Assembly (NCBI GenBank): GCA_016882585.1 | Contig: VGPP01000005.1 | Location: 1-26,483 of the forward strand | Direction of reading: 5' to 3' | DNA length: 26,483 bases | Source: Cyanobacteria bacterium M_surface_7_m2_037 | GTDB lineage: Bacteria > Cyanobacteriota > Cyanobacteriia > PCC-6307 > Cyanobiaceae | Part shown: positions 16,077-21,358 of the stretch, piece by piece | How positions within the stretch are numbered: position 1 is the stretch's first letter | Layout: every line of letters starts with the position of its first letter | Position numbers and translations under genes: made by a program | Notes under the pieces: generated by a model | What the model was told of the DNA's origin: nothing | What the model saw: only the letters and a program-made list of their open reading frames with translations | Databases searched by the model: none

Positions 16077-16099
16077 GCCCCGCTTCGGCGGGGCTTTTT
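16077..16099 (+). terminator. Intrinsic terminator after the tRNA
   Basis: GCCCCGC (16077-16083) and GCGGGGC (16088-16094) form a perfect 7-bp stem closed by a TTCG tetraloop and followed by five T residues. This is a textbook Rho-independent terminator 9 bases after the tRNA. Confidence 0.93.
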
Positions 16100-16182
16100 G
16101 CTGTGTGGGACTGGGTTTTCGGGGATTCCACAACTGGAACCAGCCTGGACTGCTTGTGACAGCTTGAGGCTGCTTGTAGCCG

Positions 16183-16211
16183 AAACGTGCAAAGTGCTTT
16201 GCACGTTTTTT
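16183..16211 (+). terminator. Second intrinsic terminator downstream of the tRNA
   Basis: AAACGTGCAAA (16183-16193) and TTTGCACGTTT (16198-16208) form a perfect 11-bp stem with loop GTGC, merging into a T-run that ends at 16211. It lies 84 bases beyond the first terminator with no gene between, so it either backs up the tRNA terminator or ends a small unrecognised transcript from 16100-16182. The remaining 200 bases up to the MazE-like gene show no coding frame I trust. Confidence 0.75.
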
Positions 16212-16379
16212 GGGAACGCCCACTGGGTCCTGCGTCGCGCCGATCCCATGCCTGCAAACCCTCCGCACGGCGGTGGAGCATGACATCAGCCGAATGCTCA
16301 GCTGGTTCGGAATCAGCGCCGCAGATACCGGGTCAATCGACTTTCAGTCAGCCCTGAGACCAACCCCGCCGACTCCGGC

Positions 16380-16385
16380 TAGGGT
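16380..16385 (+). promoter_or_regulatory. Candidate -10 element of the mazEF-like operon
   Basis: TAGGGT lies 26 bases before the MazE-like ATG, resembling a -10 box. It is followed by the imperfect palindrome TGACATGTAA, which could be part of an autoregulatory operator. Confidence 0.35.
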
Positions 16386-16411
16386 GACATGTAACCGTTG
16401 CAGGAGCTGCC

Positions 16412-16690
16412 ATGGGATCTGAAGCTGCCCCGGAGCTGGAACGTTCAGGGGCCTCAGCCCAGGAAGCGCGCCGCATCGCCAATCGCCGCAAGGTGCGGGA
16501 GCATCGCCAGCGGTTGCGGGCCCAGGGGATGCGACCGATCCAGATCTGGGTGCCGGATGTGCGTTCACCCAAGTTCGCTGCCGAGGCGCGGCGGCAATGT
16601 CTGTTGGCCAATGCCAGCCCTGAGGAAGCCGAGATCCAGGCTTTCATCGATTCTGTGTACGAATGGCCCGATGACGAATACAGCCAGTGA
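16412..16690 (+). CDS. mazE: MazE-like antitoxin (DUF3018 type)
   Basis: This 92-residue protein carries the DUF3018 pattern: VREHRQRLRAQGMRPIQIWV (residues 28-47), followed by PDVRSPKFAAEARRQC. Its acidic C-terminus is FIDSVYEWPDDEY. Proteins of this kind are the DNA-binding antitoxins that pair with MazF/PemK toxins. AGGAG (16402-16406) five bases before the ATG is one of the few clear Shine-Dalgarno sequences in the window. The toxin gene overlaps by 4 bases (GTGA). The acidic tail should wrap the toxin. It belongs to a different antitoxin fold from the AbrB-type partner at 7269. Confidence 0.88.
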   Translation: MGSEAAPELERSGASAQEARRIANRRKVREHRQRLRAQGMRPIQIWVPDVRSPKFAAEARRQCLLANASPEEAEIQAFIDSVYEWPDDEYSQ

Positions 16691-17016
16691 AGCGCGGCGA
16701 GCTCTGGACCATGGCTGGCGGCCCGGGCTACGCCAGCAAGCCGAGGCCCGTGGTGATCGTTCAGGACGATGCCTTCGGTGCCAGAGATTCGGTGACGGTG
16801 TGCCTGATCACAACTGATCCCGCTGACCTCCCCGTGTTTCGCATCGCGGTGGACCCCACCGCTGAGAACGGCCTGGAAGCAACCAGCCGCCTGATGGTCG
16901 ACAAAGTCACCACCGTGCCCAAGAGCCGCCTGGGTCAGTGCATCGGCCACTTGGGGGATGACGATGTGCTGCGCCTCAACCGCTCGTTGCTGGTGTTTCT
17001 GGGCCTGGCCCGTTGA
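16687..17016 (+). CDS. mazF: MazF/PemK-family mRNA interferase toxin
   Basis: The 109-residue product is a MazF/PemK endoribonuclease that cleaves RNA at short sequence motifs. It begins MKRGELWTMAGGPGYASKPR (the RGEIW..GxxxGKxRP opening) and continues PVVIVQDDAFGARDSVTVCLITTD. The later RLMVDKVTTVPKSRLGQCIGHL is the conserved D-K-x-x-x-V segment. No truncation is visible. The GTG start overlaps the antitoxin stop, giving tight coupling. The pair is the first gene block after the tRNA terminators, the common place for imported toxin-antitoxin modules. Confidence 0.93.
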   Translation: MKRGELWTMAGGPGYASKPRPVVIVQDDAFGARDSVTVCLITTDPADLPVFRIAVDPTAENGLEATSRLMVDKVTTVPKSRLGQCIGHLGDDDVLRLNRSLLVFLGLAR

Positions 17017-17274
17017 TCGCGCTGGTGCACCACTCATCGCAACATCCCATCCAGCTCCTCAATCCCTTGCAGAAGCTCAAGCCGCCGCAAGGAGTCGCTG
17101 CAGCGGCTACGGAGCGAAGCAGGCACAGCGGCAGTCAACCGGATCCAACCATTTGAACCGGTGACGGCGGTGGCATCGCCAGCTCCAGCCTTACCGGAAG
17201 GGATCACAACGGAACTACTGGAGATGGCGATGAAGTTGAAAGCGGCTGGCCTCGGTTGAGGCCGGCCTAGTGAA
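17017..17274. other. Unassigned stretch between mazF and the broken minus-strand gene
   Basis: No convincing gene was found. On the plus strand a frame ending at the TGA near 17260 reads LPEGITTELLEMAMKLKAAG, which looks protein-like, and on the minus strand another ends LRRLELLQGIEELDGMLR. Both lack a good start, so either could be a decayed gene end. I cannot choose between them. Confidence 0.3.
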
Positions 17275-17601
17275 TCAGAACGCCTCCTCCCAGAGCCCCA
17301 TGCGCTCCAGCCAAGCGTCGGATTGCTCAAAGCTCAAACCGTGATCGGCCTCGAGTACATCGGCAATGGCGAACATCAGATCAAAGGAGCGGCCGTCGTA
17401 GCCGCCGCGGGAGATAGCGGTGCGCTGCAGCGTATTAGCGAGCTGGAGCAGCTCGAGTTCAGCAAGTTAGTCGCCTTGCTCGCAGGCGGCGAGGGCGTGG
17501 TCTTGTTGATACGGAAGGCCGCTGAAACTGGAAGGGCACTTCGCCTGCCGCTGGAACAGCGAGCGGATGAAAGCTGTGATGCGTTGAAAGAAGGCGAGCA
17601 A
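17275..17601 (-). pseudogene. Hypothetical gene interrupted by an in-frame stop
   Basis: On the minus strand a frame from TTG 17601 reads LLAFFQRITAFIRSLFQRQA and continues to HALAACEQGD. It then meets TAA (17467-17469), and continues in the same frame as LAELELLQLANTLQRTAISR, then GGYDGRSFDLMFAIADVLEA and DHGLSFEQSDAWLERMGLWE, ending EAF. The part after the stop (63 codons) has normal codon use and no start codon of its own. The simplest reading is one small protein of about 107 residues with a Tyr codon changed to TAA. The function is unknown. Plus-strand frames over the same bases are less convincing. The upstream limit is uncertain, and 17602-17727 shows nothing I can call. Confidence 0.5.
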
Positions 17602-17727
17602 AGGAGTTTGCGTAAGGTCCCAAAGGGTTCCGACAACGCCACGCTGACCGCCACGAGCGCAACCAGATCTGACTGAAGGCGGACAATCAATCCAGGGCCA
17701 GACGCTGTTCTCAGCCGTCAGCCCTTG

Positions 17728-18354
17728 TCAGCGGCTCTCGATGGGAATGGCTGCCGGTTGCAGGCGACTGTCGTCAGCCGATGCAGCGCCCCCGAAACCG
17801 CTCAGCAACAGCGGGGCCATCCCTGCATCAAAGGAGAAACGACCGGGACCAATCAGCAAGATCGCGAGGCTGCCCCCCAGATAGAGCAACACGAGCTCCA
17901 ACACGTAGATGTTAAAGCCACCCGTGAGGATGTGTTGGTAGGCGGCCACAGCCATGGTTGAGGTGAGGGCCAGAGCCCCGAGCGGCGTGAAGAACCCGAG
18001 GATCACAAGCCAGCTGCCGATCAACTCCGAGAAACCAGCGGCGTAGGCAAAGAACAGCGGGAACGGCAGGTGCAGCGAGGCCACGTAGGTGGAGGCGAAC
18101 TGCTGGGGATCGGCGAGCTTTTCCTGGCCGTGGTGAATCATCAACAAGCCAATGCTCAGGCGGAGCAGCAACAGGCCTGTTGATGCCAAGAGCCCAGGGC
18201 GCTGGAGATAGCTCAGTGCGGCAGCTGCCAGCGGAGAAGCTTGTTGGCCCGTGGGGTCGAGGGCAGCCCAGGGGAGACTGCGGCCTAACAACACGAGGGC
18301 GATGGTGGCAGCCAGAAAGGCCGTGACCCACTCGGCGGGATTGGAGAGAGGCAT
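17728..18354 (-). CDS. DoxX-family membrane protein
   Basis: The 208-residue protein has a leading hydrophobic helix and the DoxX core: LLRLSIGLLMIHHGQEKLAD (about residues 63-82), FFAYAAGFSELIGSWLVILG (about 100-119), FTPLGALALTSTMAVAAYQH and a final helix LVLLYLGGSLAILLIGPGRF. It sits in the inner membrane. DoxX proteins are poorly characterised; links to thiosulfate oxidation, redox and envelope stress have been proposed for relatives, and nothing here selects one. The ATG at 18352-18354 fits. The gene stands alone on the minus strand between accessory small genes. Confidence 0.85.
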   Translation of the reverse strand: MPLSNPAEWVTAFLAATIALVLLGRSLPWAALDPTGQQASPLAAAALSYLQRPGLLASTGLLLLRLSIGLLMIHHGQEKLADPQQFASTYVASLHLPFPLFFAYAAGFSELIGSWLVILGFFTPLGALALTSTMAVAAYQHILTGGFNIYVLELVLLYLGGSLAILLIGPGRFSFDAGMAPLLLSGFGGAASADDSRLQPAAIPIESR

Positions 18355-18429
18355 TGCAAAGACGAGATTTCCCCAATGCTGGCGGATCTTTTTAAGAAAC
18401 GTGAAGCAATCCCCCCCCCATGGCGCAGG

Positions 18430-18458
18430 AGCCCTGCCCTGACAGGGCTTTCAGGGCT
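18430..18458. repeat. Nested inverted repeats upstream of the DoxX gene
   Basis: AGCCCTG (18430-18436) pairs with CAGGGCT (18452-18458), and inside it GCCCTG (18436-18441) mirrors CAGGGC (18443-18448). The two possible stems exclude each other. The block is in the 177-base gap between the divergent DoxX gene and the small gene at 18532. It is GC-rich without a T-run of four or more, so it is not a standard terminator. Confidence 0.5.
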
Positions 18459-18503
18459 TGATCGCACGCCCTGGCGGCGCCACGAGGCCTGCAAAGCTGG
18501 CAT

Positions 18504-18525
18504 GATGTAACAAGTCCGTTACATC
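18504..18525. promoter_or_regulatory. Operator-like perfect palindrome before small gene 18532
   Basis: GATGTAAC (18504-18511) and GTTACATC (18518-18525) are perfect inverted arms around AAGTCC, ending 6 bases before an ATG. The inner part GTA-N10-TAC is close to, but longer than, the usual NtcA spacing (GTA-N8-TAC), so the regulator is unknown. A CATGAT hexamer at 18501-18506, similar to a -10 box, overlaps the left arm, which would let a bound protein block the promoter and the ribosome site. Confidence 0.55.
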
Positions 18526-18531
18526 CCTCTC

Positions 18532-18708
18532 ATGAGCCTGGGAGCCGTTTTCCTGGAGTCCGTTGCCAGCGGGGTGATCACGGAGCAGGAGGTCGCCTGG
18601 GTGACCATTCAGCAAAGCCGTTTTGCCCGCCACGAAGCCGCCCTGGCCATCCGCCTCGGACGACTGCTCGATGAAGGACAGATCAACCTGGGCTGCCGCC
18701 TCGCCTGA
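18532..18708 (+). CDS. Small conserved-type hypothetical protein
   Basis: A 58-residue protein is encoded: it begins MSLGAVFLESVASGVITEQE, continues VAWVTIQQSRFARHEAALAI and ends RLGRLLDEGQINLGCRLA. I recall similar short proteins in other picocyanobacteria but no function. It is predicted soluble and helical with one cysteine near the C-terminus. Codon use is normal and the ATG is clear although no Shine-Dalgarno is visible; the palindrome ends 6 bases before it. A second small gene follows after 16 bases. Confidence 0.7.
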   Translation: MSLGAVFLESVASGVITEQEVAWVTIQQSRFARHEAALAIRLGRLLDEGQINLGCRLA

Positions 18709-18724
18709 CCTCACTGCAACGAAC

Positions 18725-18878
18725 ATGACCCAGGACGAAGCGCAGCGCTATTGGCTCACGATGCACAAGGCCATGGAGCGCGCTGGCGACACGACAAGCG
18801 CCATACAAACGCGCCCTGGAGATCTCTCAGGGACGTCCCGATCCAGTCGACACTTCAGGCGAAGCTGAACAGGCTTGA
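18725..18878 (+). pseudogene. Small hypothetical gene with an apparent 2-base deletion
   Basis: The frame from ATG 18725 reads MTQDEAQRYWLTMHKAMERA, then GDTTSAI, and soon turns into an improbable serine/arginine-rich tail stopping at 18868. In another frame the same DNA reads YKRALEISQGRPDPVDTSGE, then AEQA and a stop at 18876-18878. Joining the two parts at about 18806 makes a sensible protein of about 51 residues. Inserting two bases (ATAC to ATCTAC) restores the join, so a 2-base deletion is the simplest explanation, either natural or a sequencing error. No slippery heptamer is seen that would suggest programmed frameshifting. Function unknown. Its arrangement with the preceding gene suggests a two-gene unit. 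Confidence 0.55.
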
Positions 18879-18981
18879 TCGGTTGAGCTGCTCGGCTGCA
18901 CTTCTGCTGCGTTGAGGTAAGGAACAAAGGGGCTCGAGCAGCCCTTGCCCAATGCAGTGGGCATGAGCCATGACTGTGAAC

Positions 18982-19003
18982 AGCGGGAAGCCAAGGTCCC
19001 GCT
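18982..19003 (+). repeat. Hairpin before the 19014 terminator
   Basis: AGCGGGA (18982-18988) and TCCCGCT (18997-19003) form a 7-bp stem with an 8-base loop. It is followed 10 bases later by a terminator hairpin, so the transcript from this strand would end in two consecutive stem-loops. Confidence 0.5.
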
Positions 19004-19013
19004 GGCTCAAAGG

Positions 19014-19043
19014 CCCCGGGCGTCCATGGCCCGGGGTTCTTTT
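19014..19043 (+). terminator. Intrinsic terminator upstream of the LexA-box cassette
   Basis: CCCCGGGC (19014-19021) and GCCCGGGG (19029-19036) form a perfect 8-bp stem with loop GTCCATG, followed by TTCTTTT. It would end transcripts coming from the small genes at 18532-18878 or from an unrecognised short RNA in 18879-19013, and it insulates the LexA-controlled promoter downstream. The opposite strand lacks a T-run. The 18879-19120 gap otherwise holds only a doubtful 42-codon frame at 18963-19091. Confidence 0.8.
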
Positions 19044-19089
19044 GCGAAAGGGTTGCTCAGCGACCGCGCTAACCCACCGCATCCCTGCT

Positions 19090-19103
19090 AGTACTGGTGT
19101 ACG
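19090..19103 (+). promoter_or_regulatory. LexA (SOS) box
   Basis: AGTACTGGTGTACG fits every position of the cyanobacterial LexA consensus RGTACNNNDGTWCB and has perfect GTAC-N4-GTAC symmetry. It ends 17 bases before the ATG of the cysteine-rich gene at 19121, a typical operator position over or just after the promoter. The match is seen directly; repression by LexA is inferred. Confidence 0.85.
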
Positions 19104-19120
19104 CAGCCAGGGGTTTGGTG

Positions 19121-19414
19121 ATGGCGCTCTCCCGTTCCAGATCAACCCGCTCAGTGGCGGCAGCTGTTGAGGCCGCAGGCGACTGCGAGGCCTGGCCCTA
19201 CTTCGATGGCGACGTGCTGCTAGCCAGCCGCAGCCGCAAGGTCTGCATGACCTGCCACTGGTTCAGGCACCAAGCCGGGGCGCAGTGCATCCCCCTATTC
19301 ACGTGCCAACTGCACCAGGGACTGATTGCTCAGGGCGACCACCTGTTAAATCGCTGCCAGGGCTGGACCGACGACATGACCCGCCAGCGAGGTTGGGCGC
19401 GGGAGGCGGGCTGA
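19121..19414 (+). CDS. Cysteine-rich hypothetical protein under a LexA box
   Basis: I do not recognise a named family. The 97-residue protein has a basic, serine-rich start (MALSRSRSTRSV), a DCEAWPYFDGDVLLASRSRK stretch and then a possible zinc site: C42-x2-C45-HWFRH, C62-x2-H65, H74 and C79, ending GWTDDMTRQRGWAREAG. Similar cysteine-patterned small proteins are, as I recall, scattered in marine picocyanobacteria. ATG 19121 is 17 bases after a perfect LexA box, so damage-induced expression is likely. A DUF1651 gene begins 3 bases after its stop, making a two-gene operon. No nuclease or polymerase motif is visible. Confidence 0.75.
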   Translation: MALSRSRSTRSVAAAVEAAGDCEAWPYFDGDVLLASRSRKVCMTCHWFRHQAGAQCIPLFTCQLHQGLIAQGDHLLNRCQGWTDDMTRQRGWAREAG

Positions 19415-19417
19415 GGC

Positions 19418-19726
19418 GTGTGGGTGCCCAGTGCCCAAAAGGGCCCAGGACAACAAATCCCTTCCAACCCCGCTGAGGCCTGGCTGAGTGACGGCCGCCA
19501 GGTGCTCCATTTCAAGCCGGTGATCGGGAGGCGATCACAGCAGGAGCTCGAGGTGACGAGCGGTGAGTGGCTGAGCGACCAAACCGCGCCGTTACTCAGG
19601 CGGCGCCAACGCCTCAGCCGGGAGGGGGCCGTGGAACTGTGGCGGCAACGCCGCTCGGAGGGCTGGAAGCCCTGCGCCCCGCAATGGCAGCCGCCCAAGC
19701 CGCCGCAGATGGTGCTTTGGCGCTGA
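19418..19726 (+). CDS. DUF1651-type protein
   Basis: The 102-residue protein begins at GTG 19418, 3 bases after the preceding stop. It reads AEAWLSDGRQVLHFKPV (about residues 19-35), then EVTSGEWL, followed by APLLRRRQRLSREGAVELWR (about 57-76), and EGWKPCAPQW. This W-L-x-D-x-x-x-x-L-x-F...EGW-x-x-C-x-P-x-W layout is that of DUF1651, a family found largely in marine Synechococcus and Prochlorococcus with no assigned function. Expression would be shared with the cysteine-rich gene under the LexA box. The tail after PQW (PPKPPQMVLWR) is proline-rich and may be an extension of the family core. Confidence 0.7.
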   Translation: MWVPSAQKGPGQQIPSNPAEAWLSDGRQVLHFKPVIGRRSQQELEVTSGEWLSDQTAPLLRRRQRLSREGAVELWRQRRSEGWKPCAPQWQPPKPPQMVLWR

Positions 19727-20109
19727 ACAACAAGGCCAAACAAACCACGCTGCTCCTGTTCTGCGGTCAAGGCAATGCGTGAAACAACGGATTGCTCAGC
19801 GCGCTCGGCGGAGCGAATCTGTGATCACCAACCCAGGGAGGCGCCACCGATGGCTGATACCCCACCCGAGCAGCAGATCTAGAAGCACCGCTGACTGCAG
19901 GCCCCTGCTCCAACAGTCTTCTCCCAACCGTGGGCGGGTCGTCAGTTCGGACACTGATCAGGTGCGTCTGAACCGTCGACACTCCGTTTGCACCGCCACA
20001 GGTGCCCCAGGAGAACCAACCACCCCACACCTGGAACGTTCGGCCCCAGGTGCCAACGCCAGCAGCTTCAACGACCACAAGCCATTGGGATGTTCGTGAT
20101 TGATCCTTG
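19727..20109. other. Gene-poor stretch after the DUF1651 gene
   Basis: Open frames on both strands are short, arginine/serine-rich and mutually overlapping, with no start, Shine-Dalgarno or recognisable motif. A tiny frame at about 19850 (MADTPPEQQI, then TAG) might be a relic. I see no rRNA, tRNA or known small RNA. Confidence 0.4.
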
Positions 20110-20135
20110 CCCCTCGGGCGTTGCTCGGGGGTTTT
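20110..20135 (+). terminator. Intrinsic terminator with no assigned gene
   Basis: CCCTCGGGC (20111-20119) pairs with GCTCGGGGG (20123-20131), including two G-U pairs, around a three-base loop, and is followed by TTTTGGCTTTT. No gene is recognised upstream, so it may end the LexA-box operon at long distance or a small RNA in 19727-20109. Confidence 0.65.
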
Positions 20136-20281
20136 GGCTTTTGAGGTCTCTCAGGCATACGGCGAGCATTTGTTCATGTCTGTTGGTGGCTCGGGAGACA
20201 ACGCATTGGCAAAACGGGCCTAACTGGCGGTGTGTGCAGCCGTTGGTTTGTCCTTGCAGCCTTCTGCCTGAAAACCCTTGA

Positions 20282-20419
20282 CCTGCTCTCAATAGCAAGC
20301 CAATAGATGGAACAGAGGGCTGGGTTGAACCTGCACAGCAACTCCCAAAGCACATCGTTCTGTTCACCGATAGCACTGGTTGGACGTTTTCTCTGCAACG
20401 GTTACATCGACTGCTGTAA
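20282..20419 (+). pseudogene. Possible gene fragment (C-terminal remnant)
   Basis: A frame opened by TGA (20279-20281) and closed by TAA (20417-20419) reads IDGTEGWVEPAQQLPKHIVL, then FTDSTGWTFSLQRLHRLL. It looks protein-like but has no start codon, which suggests the 3' relic of a gene. No family was recognised. The rest of 20136-20701 holds nothing better than a 39-codon frame at 20555-20674. Confidence 0.25.
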
Positions 20420-20701
20420 ATCTAGCCCCCAAGTCCGTGAGAATGCGGCCTTAAAGGGAGCTTCTTGCCTACTGGCTTGGAATGTCACAGCCGGAGACGA
20501 TCGGCGCTGGTGTGGCGAACACAGCGGAGAACGACAAAGCAAGCAATCGGCGGAATGACCGACAAGCAGCAAGCCTGCGTTCTGATTACAAAAAGAGGGA
20601 TGTATGTGACGAAATCTGACCAAGCTTTCTCCTGTTGCCCCTTGAAGAAGGCTCACTTCAGTTATGACAGCTAGGTTTTGCCAAGATTTCCCTTCTGGGT
20701 C

Positions 20702-21046
20702 ATGAACCGGATCGCCTCGCTTGCTGCAGCTGCGCTGCTCACCTGCACGGCTGCCAGCGTCGCTCCTGCCGCTCGGGCCGATGACGACGCCAAGATCAAC
20801 GCACGTGCCGCAGCCTGGGCAACGGCCTGCAAAAACCGAGTTGCTGTGACGTATCCCAAGTCCACCATGGCTGATATCAGCGTCGAGCTTGGAGCCACCC
20901 TCAAACAAAGCATCGATGCTGGACAAATCACGCTCAAGGATGTTCAGAAATACGGCCTGAGCTACAACTGGACCTTCAAGAAGCACTCGGGTTATTGCAA
21001 TACAGATGGACAAGGAAATGTCACTGAGTTCGTCAAGGCGCAGTGA
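20702..21046 (+). CDS. Small secreted hypothetical protein
   Basis: From ATG 20702 the product has 114 residues. A clear Sec signal peptide (MNRIASLAAAALLTCTAASV, ending APAARA) is cleaved before DDDAKINARAAAWATACKNR. The mature part of about 85 residues has two cysteines (in TACKN and GYCNT) that could form a disulfide, and ends NVTEFVKAQ. No family was recognised. The periplasm or exterior is the likely destination. It lies between the gene-poor stretch and the autotransporter, with no operon partner. An upstream frame start at 20678 adds residues that would spoil the signal peptide. Confidence 0.75.
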   Translation: MNRIASLAAAALLTCTAASVAPAARADDDAKINARAAAWATACKNRVAVTYPKSTMADISVELGATLKQSIDAGQITLKDVQKYGLSYNWTFKKHSGYCNTDGQGNVTEFVKAQ

Positions 21047-21132
21047 TACTGGGCACATGGTTGGCCTAGCGCTGCCTAGCCTGACTACTGCACTCTTAGG
21101 CTCTTTCGTCGAGCCTTGATCCAATCAGACTA

Positions 21133-21158
21133 TTCGCCCTCGGCGACCGGAGGGCGAA
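21133..21158. repeat. 9-bp inverted repeat upstream of the autotransporter
   Basis: TTCGCCCTC (21133-21141) and GAGGGCGAA (21150-21158) form a perfect palindrome with an 8-base loop, 87 bases after the secreted-protein gene. No T-run follows on either strand, so it is either a degraded terminator or a hairpin or operator ahead of the autotransporter. The rest of 21047-21358 shows no gene. Confidence 0.55.
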
Positions 21159-21358
21159 CCTAGTCCCAGGCTTTCCTCTATAAGTGTAAAGGAAGACTTG
21201 CCTTCAACTGCCCACTCCATTGCTAGAAGAGTTATGCATCTCGTGACTCAGAAGACGGCGTGTTTCATCGCTTGGTGAAGGTCATGACTTGCATGGAACC
21301 GCAAAACGGATTTGAGATGAATGGCCTTACATTTCTCGTACTAACTGATTGCCGCAAA

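Noticed and set aside
16068..17016. Attachment-site repeat of the tRNA 3' end
   Set aside because: No second copy of the T-arm/acceptor sequence was found in the window.
17323..17676. 117-codon plus-strand frame over the broken minus-strand gene
   Set aside because: It looks partly protein-like, but the minus-strand reading has better codon use and a natural C-terminus; both cannot easily be real.
18963..19091. 42-codon frame beginning MSHDCEQREAKV
   Set aside because: It runs through the terminator hairpin at 19014-19043 and ends in the LexA box; unlikely to be translated.
20555..20674. 39-codon frame beginning MTDKQQACVLITKRG
   Set aside because: No Shine-Dalgarno, neighbour or recognised similarity; could be chance.
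20402..21124. 240-codon minus-strand frame opposite the secreted protein
   Set aside because: It covers a gene with a clear signal peptide on the plus strand and has no recognisable domain.
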